63,498 bases of DNA from Solimicrobium sp. (GTDB taxonomy: Bacteria; Pseudomonadota; Gammaproteobacteria; Burkholderiales; Burkholderiaceae_D), in assembly GCA_021155915.1 (NCBI GenBank), contig JAJNBE010000001.1:1-63498 (forward strand), written 5' to 3'. Numbering within the stretch: position 1 is the first letter of the stretch; each line of letters begins with the position of its first letter. The notes beneath the pieces are model-generated. The model had not been told where the DNA came from. It worked only from the letters and a program-made list of their open reading frames with translations, and did not search any database. The position numbers and the translations under genes were made by a program. This document shows, piece by piece, positions 38,753 through 47,743 of this stretch.

Positions 38753-40732
38753 ATGCAACGTATTCATACGCAAATTTCACAGAATACCGGTACAACGTAT
38801 TCGCCTCTCCAAGACGCACAGAGCAATTACATTCATTTAACTTCGCTGTTAGAAAAAGGTGAGGTTAATACTCTTGAATATGCTCTCAATCATTTATCGC
38901 TGCCGCAGGAGAAATTGCATTTGCTGTTGTATGCAGCCTGGTCACAGAGCAAGTTCGATATCGTGGGAATGATGTGTACCACGACCAGCTTCGCTCCCAA
39001 TGTATTGGCGACGATTGCTGTTGACGCACTTGAACAAGGACAAGTTGATCAAAGGAAAGAAGCATTCGCTTTCGCGTTACTGAACAATGAAAAGATTAAA
39101 GCAACCTCGGCCGATAAAGCCCTCCACGTTGCAGCTGCACGAGGACGTAATCTGAACAAGGCTGTTGATTTAATTCAAAAACTGCTCGGATTGGGCGCGA
39201 ATGTTTTAAGCGTAGAAAACGATATGACCGCGGCGCAAGTCGCGGATGCGTGCCTGAACCGGGACCCGGAAACCTATGAATTTCTTTTTCATGAACAGTC
39301 ATCTCAAGGATGGGATCCTTCATTAAATGAAAAAAGAACGGAGGCTAAGGCTGAAAAAGAAGTGCATCAGAAAAAAATGCAGCTCTCTTCTTTCGGTCCG
39401 ACGGAGCAGGTATCTCCTCTCAAAGTACCCGAGGAAATCAGAATTTTAATTGGCCAACTCTTACGACTTCAAGATCTTCTGCGGTACGGAAGTACCAGCA
39501 AGGAATTTAATCACTCCATGCAAGCGGTACTTAAGGACTATACCAGAGGCATATCAATTGAGTCTGAGCTGACAGGAACTGCTCTGGCAATTTTAAAAAA
39601 AGTGAGTTGCCTTAGTATGGCGTATTCGGAAGGGGCGAAAAAGCTACGTCTGGAAAATATTGGTCAGCTGATTAGTAATCTCCAGACGCTTAGTTTGTTT
39701 AATAAAAATGCGTCGGGAGCAGGGATGCGAGAGGTGGGAAAATTAACTAATCTTCACACACTGAATTTGAAGATGACAGTTTTAACAGACGCAGGAATGC
39801 GAGAGGTGGGGAAATTAACCAATCTTCAGAGACTGGATTTGGCGCAGACAAAGGTAACAGACGCAGGGATGGCGGAGGTGGGTAAATTAACCAATCTTAA
39901 GGAGCTTGATTTGAACCACACACTTGTGACTGACGTCGGGCTGCCGGAGGTGGGGAAATTAGCCAATCTTCAATCGCTTGATTTGAGGTGTACAAAAGTA
40001 ACTGACGTCGGGCTGCCGGAGGTGGGGAAATTAACCAATCTTCAATCGCTTTATGTGAGTGGTATGAAAGTAACAGACGTCGGGCTGACGGAAGTGGGGA
40101 AATTAACCAATCTTCAATCACTTTATTTGTATTGTACAAAAGTAACAGACGTCTGGATGACGGAGGTGGGTAAATTGACCAATCTTAAGGAGCTTAATTT
40201 GGTGGGTACAAAAGTAACAGACGTCGGACTGCGGGAGGTGGGGAAATTAACTAATCTTCAATCGCTTTATTTGGCCTCCATGATCCACAAGAACACCGGG
40301 GTGACGAGCTCAGGAATGCGAGAGGTGGGAAAATTAGCCAATCTTCGGACGCTTAATTTGTGCGGTACCGCTGTGACGGATCCCGGGATGCAAAAGGTGG
40401 GGAAATTAACCAGTCTTCAATCGCTTAATTTGAAGGGGACAAGTGTGACTGACGTCGGGATGCCGGAGGTAGGAAAATTAACCAATCTTCAATCGCTTGA
40501 TTTGGGTGCGCATGGAGTTACTGACGAAGGGGTACGTCATCTGCTAAATTTAACCCAGCTTGGCCGCTTAAATTTGGCAGGGGCAAAGATTACGCCTAAT
40601 GCACCGCTGCTCCATTTGAAGAATTTAACTAATCTTAAGTACCTTACTGTAAGTGATACAACAGTGAGTAGGTCCTGGCGGAAGACAATAGAAAAAGCAA
40701 TGCCAAAACTCGATATTACGTTCTTATCCTAG
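38753..40732 (+). CDS. Ankyrin-like / F-box / leucine-rich-repeat protein (effector candidate)
   Basis: 659 residues. Residues ~25-185 are helical and include an ankyrin-like segment (KALHVAAARGRNLNKAVDLI, LLGLGANVLS). An F-box follows at ~222-262 (VPEEIRILIGQLLRLQDLL, YGSTSKEFN). Residues ~300-650 hold about 13 leucine-rich repeats of 24 residues of the type VTDVGLPEVGKLTNLQSLYL, most like cysteine-containing/FBXL-type LRRs. This layout is that of eukaryotic FBXL substrate receptors of SCF ubiquitin ligases. No signal peptide; delivery by a type III or IV system would be needed. The DNA of the LRR part is strongly repetitive (72 bp). It lies inside the inverted-repeat-bounded block. Host function is inferred. 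Confidence 0.8.
   Translation: MQRIHTQISQNTGTTYSPLQDAQSNYIHLTSLLEKGEVNTLEYALNHLSLPQEKLHLLLYAAWSQSKFDIVGMMCTTTSFAPNVLATIAVDALEQGQVDQRKEAFAFALLNNEKIKATSADKALHVAAARGRNLNKAVDLIQKLLGLGANVLSVENDMTAAQVADACLNRDPETYEFLFHEQSSQGWDPSLNEKRTEAKAEKEVHQKKMQLSSFGPTEQVSPLKVPEEIRILIGQLLRLQDLLRYGSTSKEFNHSMQAVLKDYTRGISIESELTGTALAILKKVSCLSMAYSEGAKKLRLENIGQLISNLQTLSLFNKNASGAGMREVGKLTNLHTLNLKMTVLTDAGMREVGKLTNLQRLDLAQTKVTDAGMAEVGKLTNLKELDLNHTLVTDVGLPEVGKLANLQSLDLRCTKVTDVGLPEVGKLTNLQSLYVSGMKVTDVGLTEVGKLTNLQSLYLYCTKVTDVWMTEVGKLTNLKELNLVGTKVTDVGLREVGKLTNLQSLYLASMIHKNTGVTSSGMREVGKLANLRTLNLCGTAVTDPGMQKVGKLTSLQSLNLKGTSVTDVGMPEVGKLTNLQSLDLGAHGVTDEGVRHLLNLTQLGRLNLAGAKITPNAPLLHLKNLTNLKYLTVSDTTVSRSWRKTIEKAMPKLDITFLS
39726..40500 (+). 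repeat. 72-bp coding repeats of the LRR region
   Basis: Units with gaggtggggaaattaaccaa followed by tcttcaatcgctt encode 24-residue LRRs; neighbouring units are near-identical in places, suggesting recent expansion. Confidence 0.8.
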
Positions 40733-40872
40733 TAGTGTAGATAAGTACCCAATTTAGGAGAGTGGAGGGAAAGCTACAACTAGTGATAGTGTAGTTATAA
40801 CCTGAGTATGGTGAGAAAAATAACACGTTGACTTACATTAGTGTCATTACCAAGGGAAACTGTCGGACTAAT

Positions 40873-41100
40873 ACCGAGCGATTTTGTCGTTACACACTAA
40901 TCATTAACCCGTGTTTTGGCATGGAATTTCGGCCCTATTCAAGAGGTTGACTTTTTATATTTTGAGAGCTGTTCTCTGCATTTCAGCTCTTAGCCACATG
41001 TTCCGAATACCAGAAGGACTTATATCGACCTGCCGGATTTTTTTTAGCTGCAATGCTACCTGGAGTTGGCCAAGAGGAGGATTTTTTAACGAGAATTTGT
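40873..41100 (+). repeat. Family 3 repeat, left copy
   Basis: From accgagcgattttgt to aacgagaatttgt this ~228-base stretch matches the reverse complement of 50619..50846 (shared ggccctattcaagaggtt, catttcarctcttagcca, tacctggagttggccaa). No intact frame is shared, so it is a non-coding repeat or an insertion-sequence relic. Confidence 0.75.
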
Positions 41101-41101
41101 A

Positions 41102-41168
41102 TTAGCTCAAAAGTAATCTGACAGACACCCTATAAAAACTAGTAACTGTCAGGTCAAGTTTGAGCTAA
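41102..41168. repeat. 67-bp interrupted palindrome
   Basis: TTAGCTCAAA and TTTGAGCTAA at the outer ends and CTGACAG / CTGTCAG inside form nested inverted repeats around a ~21-base centre. It lies directly beside the family 3 repeat and downstream of the 708-residue gene (minus strand). It could be paired ends of a lost element or a terminator-like fold without a T-run. Confidence 0.7.
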
Positions 41169-41264
41169 TACAACTGAGCCACAACTCTGCCCGAGTTCGG
41201 GAGATACCACTGCCGTATTTCTTCTGGCTGAACAAAACAAAATGTTGTCACATCACTTTCGTTC

Positions 41265-43391
41265 TTACGTTTCTTCGTGACTTAATTTTGCCGACTTAGG
41301 ATTATTGGCAGAGGTTTCGACTTCTTGGAGAGGAAAGACAGCAATTTTTCTTTTGTTAGGATTAGGGCGCCATTTCGCGGTTAGTTTAAGAAGATCCTGA
41401 TGAAGTTTAGCCAAGACCTCATCGCCCTCATTTAATGCCTCATAAAGTTCCGGAGCGCTGTTCTCATCCGTTGCTTCGAGCATATCGATCAGCTTGTTGC
41501 ATTCAACCTCAGGAAGTCGTTTAACTATATTCCCGTACACTACAACAACAGCGGTATGCTTCCTCTTTAATGCCGAGTAAATTGCCGGCATACCTCCCGG
41601 CCTTTTCGCGGCGAGGAGGCTAACCCATTGACTACGTTCATCAGCATGAAGCTGCGGAAGTATTGAACGAAATGCTCTTTCCGTGCCATGGGCAACTGGA
41701 TTATGTGTCATTTGAGACGAGAAATAGAGTGCTGCAAGGTTTGTTTTAGGAGCATTGATCAACAAACCCTGATCGCCGTCGAAAAACAACGCTTGAAGTA
41801 TCTCTCCATAAACAACAACAGTCGAAATATCTCCCGTTTGTAAAGCTCGATAAAAGCCTGAAATACCACCCGCATTTTTTGCGTCAAGCGTGTTGATCAG
41901 TAGAGAGCGTTCGTAGTCGTGAAGCCGAGGAAGTAATAGCTGAAGTACTTCGCCATAAGCTTTAACTGCGGAAGCATGGCCATTTCGCATGGCAAGATAG
42001 AGTCCGGGTTTTTCTTCTAAATCTGTTGCGGTAAATGTCTCAATCAGTTGGCCACGCTCAACGCGATTAAGCTGCGGGAGTAATATACGAACTACTTCTC
42101 CATACGCTTTAACGGCAGGAGCAAGTCCATCACTCAGCATACGAGTGAACAGAGGCAGGTTATTCCGATCTTTCGCTGCATACATATCAAGTAGTTCGCT
42201 ACGTTCACCGTTCGTCAGTAGGGGGAGTAAAGCCCGAAGTACCTCTCCGTACGCTGCAAAAGCGGGATATGTCTCCTGAAGTAGCGCCATAGCATGAGCC
42301 GGTGTGTCACCCGGGTTTTTTCCAGCTAACGGGTTAACCAGTGAGCTACGAGCAGGGCCTTGGAGCAAGGGCAGCAAGTTCTGAAGCACTTCGCCATATA
42401 CTCTAATGCCATCATGCCCGCCCACTATCCAGAGGAAATAAGGTATCGATGCGCCGTGATCATTTTTCGAGGAAAGTATCTCCGTTAGTTGACTGAGTTC
42501 ATGGTCTGTTAGCCATGGTAATAATATCTGAACTAATTCCCCGAATGCTCTCATGACAGGGGCATACTTAGCAAATAGGGCAACACCAAAGCTCGATTCA
42601 CCATTTTCATATTTTGTAGCAAGCATATCGAATATTCGACTGCGCTCATTTTCTGAAAGCAACGGCAGTAATGTCTGAAGTATTTCACCGTAGGCCTTGA
42701 TAGCATTGGTATCCACAAAACAGGATGCTACGGCATAGAACATTGGCGTTCCCTGTTCGTCTATTTCAGTAAGTAAGTCAACCAACTTGCTCAATTCCGT
42801 GGTGTTAAACCATGGGATCAATGCCTGAAGTATTTCTCTATATCCTTCATCACTAGCAGCTAGTGCAAGAGCCATCCCTGCCGACTTGGTGCCTTGATCT
42901 TTCCCGATAAGCCTGTGGAATAATTGGCGCTGCTCATTATCGTGGAACAGGGGAAGTAATAACTGAAGCAATTCCCGATACGCTTTAAAGGCATAACGAT
43001 GCTCGATGCTTAATAGGGTAGAAACTGCCGGCAGACTGCGATTGACCTCGGTAAGAATCTCTACCAGTTGACCACGTTGATGTACATTGAGCCGGGGCAG
43101 TAATGTCTGAAGTAAGTCTCCATAAGCTTTGATTGCGGCACTATGTCCATGGGATAACGCAAAAAATAGGGCCGGTGTGTCAGGGATGTTGAAACCGATT
43201 TTTGCAGAGATTACTTCCATCAATCTGTCACGATCCTGGTCGATAAGGTCATCCAATAATCGTCGACATTTTTCGATCCCTTCTGCATTCCCTTCCATTA
43301 ATGCTCTAGTTAATTTAATTTTCTGTTTATCCACATCAATAGGATGGGAATTTGGATAATATTGATGGGGAGTGTGAGCTATTATTTCCAT
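41265..43391 (-). CDS. 708-residue protein of ~49-residue helical repeats (effector candidate)
   Basis: After ~60 residues the protein consists of about 12 diverged repeats of ~45-50 residues: a GLYLAMRNGHASAVKAYGEV-type segment, then LLLPRLHDYERSLLINTLDA. The first helix pair of each unit looks ankyrin-like (GH..A.KAYGE), the second half does not match the ankyrin consensus. The C-terminus is charged and includes NPNKRKIA. GGAAG precedes the ATG. No signal peptide. It lies in the same inserted block as the F-box/LRR gene, in opposite orientation. I do not recognise the family; a protein-binding solenoid is likely, host-directed use is an inference. Confidence 0.7.
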   Translation of the reverse strand: MEIIAHTPHQYYPNSHPIDVDKQKIKLTRALMEGNAEGIEKCRRLLDDLIDQDRDRLMEVISAKIGFNIPDTPALFFALSHGHSAAIKAYGDLLQTLLPRLNVHQRGQLVEILTEVNRSLPAVSTLLSIEHRYAFKAYRELLQLLLPLFHDNEQRQLFHRLIGKDQGTKSAGMALALAASDEGYREILQALIPWFNTTELSKLVDLLTEIDEQGTPMFYAVASCFVDTNAIKAYGEILQTLLPLLSENERSRIFDMLATKYENGESSFGVALFAKYAPVMRAFGELVQILLPWLTDHELSQLTEILSSKNDHGASIPYFLWIVGGHDGIRVYGEVLQNLLPLLQGPARSSLVNPLAGKNPGDTPAHAMALLQETYPAFAAYGEVLRALLPLLTNGERSELLDMYAAKDRNNLPLFTRMLSDGLAPAVKAYGEVVRILLPQLNRVERGQLIETFTATDLEEKPGLYLAMRNGHASAVKAYGEVLQLLLPRLHDYERSLLINTLDAKNAGGISGFYRALQTGDISTVVVYGEILQALFFDGDQGLLINAPKTNLAALYFSSQMTHNPVAHGTERAFRSILPQLHADERSQWVSLLAAKRPGGMPAIYSALKRKHTAVVVVYGNIVKRLPEVECNKLIDMLEATDENSAPELYEALNEGDEVLAKLHQDLLKLTAKWRPNPNKRKIAVFPLQEVETSANNPKSAKLSHEET

Positions 43392-43785
43392 TGTGTGTCT
43401 TCCGAGTAGTTAGCAATCAACTGCGCTGCTTAATTGGGATTTTCGTATGATTATGCCTGAGATATGCCAAAATATTAAGTTCGAAAAATTTTTGGTTTCA
43501 CATCGCAAATTGTATTGTAAGACTGTCAATCAGTAGGATTTGCTCTCAATATGCATCAGCGGAAATAATCACTATGGACGCGAGGTACGTTATGAGGGTG
43601 AGATAGCGAATACGTGGTAGGCATTGAATAAGCTAGTTAAACAACCTAGGAAAGCTAATACGGATTTGAAGGTTGGCTACGAATCGGGTCCTTGCGGAGA
43701 TGGCATTTAGCCAAAAACGCTATACATATTCAGCTGACCAAAATTTCGCCGTACACCTGATTTACGAAAATGCGCCGAAGTCAGG
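43392..43785. other. Right margin of the inserted block, no gene
   Basis: AT-rich upstream region of the 708-residue gene, then ~150 bases leading to the right inverted repeat (ttcgccgtacacctgattta just inside it). I see no transposase fragment that I can read with confidence. Confidence 0.4.
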
Positions 43786-43913
43786 AAGCGGTAGTATTAA
43801 GTGCCCAGGCTCAGGTGCAAGGCTTCTATTTGCATTTTGGCTTTAGGGCTATCGGCGGAGAATATTTGGAAGCAAAAATTAGACATATTGATTTGAAATA
43901 TTCCTTTGAGTAA
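43786..43913 (+). pseudogene. 3' fragment of the GNAT gene (duplicated)
   Basis: About 42 codons matching the end of the acetyltransferase at 37951..38376 (LSAQAQVQGFYLHFGFRAIG, ending KYSFE and TAA), with a few substitutions and no start. It abuts the right terminal inverted repeat of the inserted block. Part of the right ~210-base direct repeat, 43786..43996. Confidence 0.88.
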
Positions 43914-43996
43914 CGCGATTCTGCTTATAATCCGTCTCTTCAAATTTTAATCACAGTAATCTTATGAAATCTACTACTAATCGGTTGGAAATGCTC
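43786..43996 (+). repeat. Right direct repeat flanking the inserted block
   Basis: Copy of 38249..38457: GNAT tail, spacer and first codons of yqhA, here continuing into the intact yqhA. The original chromosome order was therefore GNAT-yqhA. Confidence 0.9.
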
Positions 43997-44500
43997 ATCT
44001 TTTGGAGCCGTTGGATTCAGGCTCCGCTTTATCTCGGGTTAATCATTGCTCAGCTTGTGTATGTTTATCTATTTTTGACCGAACTGGCGCACTTAGTAGA
44101 AAAGGCTTTTGGCATTGAGCAGATTAATGAAACTCAGGTCATGCTTATGGTGCTGGGGTTAATCGATGTCGTAATGATCGCCAATTTGTTAATTATGGTT
44201 ATTATCGGGGGTTATGAAACCTTTGTTTCACGGCTTCGTTTGGAGGGTCATCCTGACCAACCCGAGTGGCTGTCGCATGTGAATGCCGGCGTGCTCAAGA
44301 TTAAATTATCCACCGCAATCATCGGTATTTCATCGATTCACCTACTGAAAACCTTCATCAACGCGTCCAATACCAGTGAACATACCATTAAATGGCAAGT
44401 GATCATTCATATCGTTTTTCTATTATCCGCTTTGGCGATGGTGATGGTTGACCGGATTATGAATCAAACGTTGATGGTATCGAAACAATTTCCGCATTAA
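43964..44500 (+). CDS. YqhA / UPF0114 family membrane protein
   Basis: 178 residues with three or four membrane segments (~17-38, ~60-82, ~110-128, ~140-160) and the family text LEMLIFWSRWIQAPLYLGLI, VMIANLLIMVIIGGYETFVS and HVNAGVLKIKLSTAIIGISS. Inner-membrane protein of unknown function. Its first codons are duplicated at 38427..38457 on the far side of the inserted block. Confidence 0.92.
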   Translation: MKSTTNRLEMLIFWSRWIQAPLYLGLIIAQLVYVYLFLTELAHLVEKAFGIEQINETQVMLMVLGLIDVVMIANLLIMVIIGGYETFVSRLRLEGHPDQPEWLSHVNAGVLKIKLSTAIIGISSIHLLKTFINASNTSEHTIKWQVIIHIVFLLSALAMVMVDRIMNQTLMVSKQFPH

Positions 44501-44572
44501 TATCTATTTTCTAACCAGAAAATATTGAATTTCTCTACTGTTCTCACGAAAAATTGCTGAGGCAAAACGCAT

Positions 44573-45130
44573 ATGCTAAATAGTAAAACCTATGAGGATG
44601 ATGACGACGAGCAAGCCAGTGCGTTACTACAAATTCCGCCCGGCGCTAAGAATTACATTACCCTGGCGGGTTATTTGTCCATTAAAAATGAACTATTGCA
44701 GTTGATTGACGTCGCCCGCCCGGAGGTGGTCAAAATTGTTTCGTGGGCGGCTTCCAATGGAGATCGTTCCGAAAATGGTGACTATATCTATGGAAAAAGG
44801 CGGCTTCGGGAAATAGATCGCAGTATTCGCTTCTTAACAAAACGCTTAGATTTAGCTGAAGTAGTTGATCCGACCGTTCATTTTGGATCAGACCAGGTTT
44901 TTTTCGGCGCAACCGTCAACTATGCGAACCGGGCTGGTGTTGAATATGAAGTAACTATTGTCGGCGTAGACGAAATTGATCCGTTGCGTGGGAAAATTAG
45001 CTGGGTTTCCCCTATGGCTAGGGCACTCAATAAAGCCTATAAAGGTGACACGATCACATTACAAACTCCTGCTGGTATAGAGGAAATTATCTTGCTAGAA
45101 GTCACCTATCCGGCTCGAGATATTCATTAA
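44573..45130 (+). CDS. greB: Transcription elongation factor GreB
   Basis: 185 residues. After a ~25-residue acidic extension comes the GreA/B coiled coil (ITLAGYLSIKNELLQLIDVA...WAASNGDRSENGDYIYGKRR), including the conserved acidic tip pair (GDRSENGDY), then the FKBP-like C-domain ending SPMARALNKAYKGDTITLQ. GreB inserts into the RNA polymerase channel and stimulates cleavage of backtracked RNA. The YGKRR-type text marks GreB rather than GreA. Confidence 0.95.
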   Translation: MLNSKTYEDDDDEQASALLQIPPGAKNYITLAGYLSIKNELLQLIDVARPEVVKIVSWAASNGDRSENGDYIYGKRRLREIDRSIRFLTKRLDLAEVVDPTVHFGSDQVFFGATVNYANRAGVEYEVTIVGVDEIDPLRGKISWVSPMARALNKAYKGDTITLQTPAGIEEIILLEVTYPARDIH

Positions 45131-45261
45131 AAAAGTCTATTGGTATATCTGAATCAAAATGCAATGCTTCTTTTCCCCAGGGCATTTAGGCAACATTTTT
45201 GTAGTCAGTACATTGAACGTGAGTTAGGATACTTCCTTCTAGCTAATAAGTATTTAAACGC

Positions 45262-46569
45262 GTGATTACTTACATTTCAGTCAAAATAAAATTTCTGCTA
45301 GTTTTGTTCATTGCACTAAGTTGGATGGGACTTTCCATTTGGCTATCTTTGCCCTGGTACCGTGAACTTTCCCAAGTAATAGGCACACTAGCAGCGTATT
45401 ATCTTATTACGTTTATTGCCATCATTCCGGGTTTTATCAATGCATTTGTAGTTGCGTCATTGCTATTTGATAAAAGGCCGATAATCCGTGCCAATTGTGT
45501 TTTTCCTCCCGTCACGGTGTTGATAGCCGCTTATAACGAAGAAAACTCCATTGCGGACACTTTAGAATGTCTTTTTAAACAAGAATATCCAGCTGAGATA
45601 CACGTTGTTGCGATTGACGACGGCTCTATAGATAAAACGGCGCAAGAACTTATCGCTTTTTTACCGCAATACCCGAACCTTAAGTTGATTAATCTTAAAC
45701 AGAATTCAGGAAAGGCGACCGCCTTGAATTTTGGACTTGAAGCATGCACTACCGATATTGTCATTACTTTGGATGCAGATACTTATTTATTACCTGATGC
45801 TATACATAATCTGGTTGGCCGATACTTATCTGATCCTTCCGACACTAAAGCGGTAGCAGGGGAAATTTTGATCAGAAATTCTCGCGAAAACTGGATTACT
45901 AAAGCACAGGAATGGGATTATTTTTTAGGCATAGCGGCTACCAAACGTATTCAATCTTTGTTCAAGGGAACTTTGGTCGCCCAGGGTGCTTTTTCTTTAT
46001 ATGACAGAACTACATTGGTAGAGATGGGCGGCTGGCCGAATATGGTCGGGGAGGACATTGTGTTGACATGGAAGATATTAAATGCCGGATATCGTGTTGG
46101 TCATGCACATGATGCATGTGCATTTACTAATTGCCCTAACACATTCATTAAATTTTTCCGTCAGCGCAAACGCTGGTCGAGGGGGTTAATTGAAGCTTTT
46201 AAAGAAAATCCCCTTCTTCCTTTTAAAGCTAGACTTAGCACAATATACATTTGGTGGAATGCGCTGTTTCCTTTGATGGATCTAGCTTATACGATTGGCT
46301 TTATTCCTGGAATAGTCTTGGCCTGTTTTGGTAAATTTTGGATCGTTGGGCCGATGACATTAGCCTTATTACCGTTCGCAATCTTTTTAAGTGCAGTTAT
46401 GTATTTACAAAGTAAAGCTATGTTTAAACAAGAGCACTTGGAAGTCCGATCTAATGCATTGGGTTTGATTCTTTATGTTCTAGTTTATGGACTTCTGTTG
46501 CAGCCAGCATCTGTACTCGGCTATATCGCTGAACTTTTCAAATTAAAAAAAGGTTGGGGAACCAAATGA
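45262..46569 (+). CDS. Family 2 glycosyltransferase, PgaC/IcaA-like polysaccharide synthase
   Basis: 435 residues, GTG start. Two N-terminal membrane segments (~10-30, ~42-70), a processive GT2 domain with DDGS at 119-122, DAD at 171-173, GED at 263-265 and QRKRW at 301-305 (the QxxRW of processive synthases), then C-terminal membrane segments (~320-430). Similar to PgaC/HmsR poly-beta-1,6-N-acetylglucosamine synthases; hyaluronan- or cellulose-type product cannot be excluded. Overlaps the next gene by ATGA, so the two are translationally coupled. No deacetylase (pgaB) is nearby. Confidence 0.88.
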   Translation: MITYISVKIKFLLVLFIALSWMGLSIWLSLPWYRELSQVIGTLAAYYLITFIAIIPGFINAFVVASLLFDKRPIIRANCVFPPVTVLIAAYNEENSIADTLECLFKQEYPAEIHVVAIDDGSIDKTAQELIAFLPQYPNLKLINLKQNSGKATALNFGLEACTTDIVITLDADTYLLPDAIHNLVGRYLSDPSDTKAVAGEILIRNSRENWITKAQEWDYFLGIAATKRIQSLFKGTLVAQGAFSLYDRTTLVEMGGWPNMVGEDIVLTWKILNAGYRVGHAHDACAFTNCPNTFIKFFRQRKRWSRGLIEAFKENPLLPFKARLSTIYIWWNALFPLMDLAYTIGFIPGIVLACFGKFWIVGPMTLALLPFAIFLSAVMYLQSKAMFKQEHLEVRSNALGLILYVLVYGLLLQPASVLGYIAELFKLKKGWGTK

Positions 46570-47519
46570 TGAAAATAAAACTCATCAGGTTGGGACCAAC
46601 ATTGTTTTCGTTAGTAATGTGTTGTAATGTATTCGGTGAAAAAATGCCGTCATCTGGGCAGGCATTTTCTTTTCCAGAGTTCTATTTTTCCCATGACAGC
46701 GAAGGATTTTCTACAGTTAGGTATCGTGCGGGTTACTATCCTGTTTATAAACACGGGGAAAACTACACAGGATTTGATTACCAACATAATTGTTTCTCTC
46801 AAGACAGCTGGTCTTCATCAGTCCGACAGTTGAGTTTAGTCACTAAGGCAGTTAACCCACGCACAGGCTTTGGGTATAAAGCGAACGTAGGTTATAATTT
46901 TAGCAATGGACACAAACTATTCACCACGGATAGCACGTATAGTGGTCGGATAACTGATGCAACTTCGTTCGAAGTTTTTCTCAACCGTGACCGTGTAGAG
47001 ACCGAAAATTCAATAAAAAACGGTGTACATAGTACGTTGATTGGGGGCAGCCTGGATCATCAGCTCTTCAGTGGATTAAGTGCCAGCGTTATGGTCGGGC
47101 ATATGCATTTTTCTGATTCGAATGATCGCACCTTGTTCAGGACTAAACTAATTTATAACTTAGTGCCTGAGTATGGAATAACAGCACAGTTGCGCTATAA
47201 GCAATTCCGAAATAGCAATGTTAGCGGGCCACTTCGGAATTATTTTAATCCGGAATCCTATAATGAATGGATGTTGGCATTAGGCATACGTAAACGTACT
47301 AATGGCTGGACGCTTAAGGGTGTAGCGGGGTTAGGACGACAATCCATTGATGGGGAGCTTGAATCAACAACTCAACTGTTGGAATTTGCTGCCATAAGTC
47401 CCGTTAACCAAAATTCTTATTATTTTAAAACGCAACTTGGTTATGGAAAATCGGCGGGGCTTCAAGGTTCCAACTATAGTAATGGATACATAATGGAGCA
47501 GATAATTTTTCCGTTTTGA
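46566..47519 (+). CDS. Outer-membrane beta-barrel protein coupled to the polysaccharide synthase
   Basis: About 317 residues from the ATG at 46566, which overlaps the synthase stop (ATGA). Signal peptide (LIRLGPTLFSLVMCCNVFG) followed by alternating amphipathic strands and a terminal Phe (IIFPF), typical of outer-membrane barrels recognised by the BAM complex. The strand-rich region (FGYKANVGYNF, TAQLRYKQFR, YYFKTQLGYGKSA) resembles YaiO/PgaA-type barrels. With the synthase it probably forms a minimal synthesis-export pair; the porin role is inferred. Confidence 0.75.
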   Translation: MMKIKLIRLGPTLFSLVMCCNVFGEKMPSSGQAFSFPEFYFSHDSEGFSTVRYRAGYYPVYKHGENYTGFDYQHNCFSQDSWSSSVRQLSLVTKAVNPRTGFGYKANVGYNFSNGHKLFTTDSTYSGRITDATSFEVFLNRDRVETENSIKNGVHSTLIGGSLDHQLFSGLSASVMVGHMHFSDSNDRTLFRTKLIYNLVPEYGITAQLRYKQFRNSNVSGPLRNYFNPESYNEWMLALGIRKRTNGWTLKGVAGLGRQSIDGELESTTQLLEFAAISPVNQNSYYFKTQLGYGKSAGLQGSNYSNGYIMEQIIFPF

Positions 47520-47556
47520 AAAGCCAGGTTAACGCTAGAACTAAACCTCAATGCTT

Positions 47557-47696
47557 GAGGCGTCTGCATAACCTATTATATTAAGCCAGAGATAAGGTCC
47601 CGGTAGAACAGCAATGGGAATGTGCCCAAATATCATGAAGATGGCAAGTACTACACAACTCCGTATTTAGCTCGCGTAATAGATGTGCAGAGGCTT
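47557..47696 (+). repeat. MITE-like repeat, family 1, degenerate copy
   Basis: Begins gaggcgtctgcataacc and ends agatgtgcagaggctt; interior cagcaatgggaatgt, gatggcaagtac, ctccgtatttagctcgcg. All match family 1 in the B/C/D orientation with many substitutions. A 70-codon frame crossing it is accidental. Confidence 0.65.
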
Positions 47697-47743
47697 GAGC
47701 ATTTTTATGGTCGCAACAAAGAGCTATGCGTTTTTGATAAAAT

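Larger units (their letters stand above)
38458..43786. mobile_element. Inserted block with 16-bp terminal inverted repeats
   Basis: The left end is TCCTGACTTCGGCGCA (38458..38473) and the right end is its exact reverse complement TGCGCCGAAGTCAGGA (43771..43786). The ~5.3 kb between carries the ankyrin/F-box/LRR gene, a family 3 repeat, a long palindrome and the 708-residue repeat protein; no transposase is seen. Flanking direct repeats of ~210 bases are far too long for a normal target-site duplication, so either two separate insertion-sequence ends or recombination created the structure. Confidence 0.65.

Noticed and set aside
40911..41105. 64-codon frame at the family 3 repeat
   Set aside because: The same repeat at 50619 does not keep this frame open, so it is not a conserved protein.
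38458..43786. A prophage or integrative element
   Set aside because: No integrase, phage, conjugation or transposase gene is seen; only inverted ends and accessory genes.
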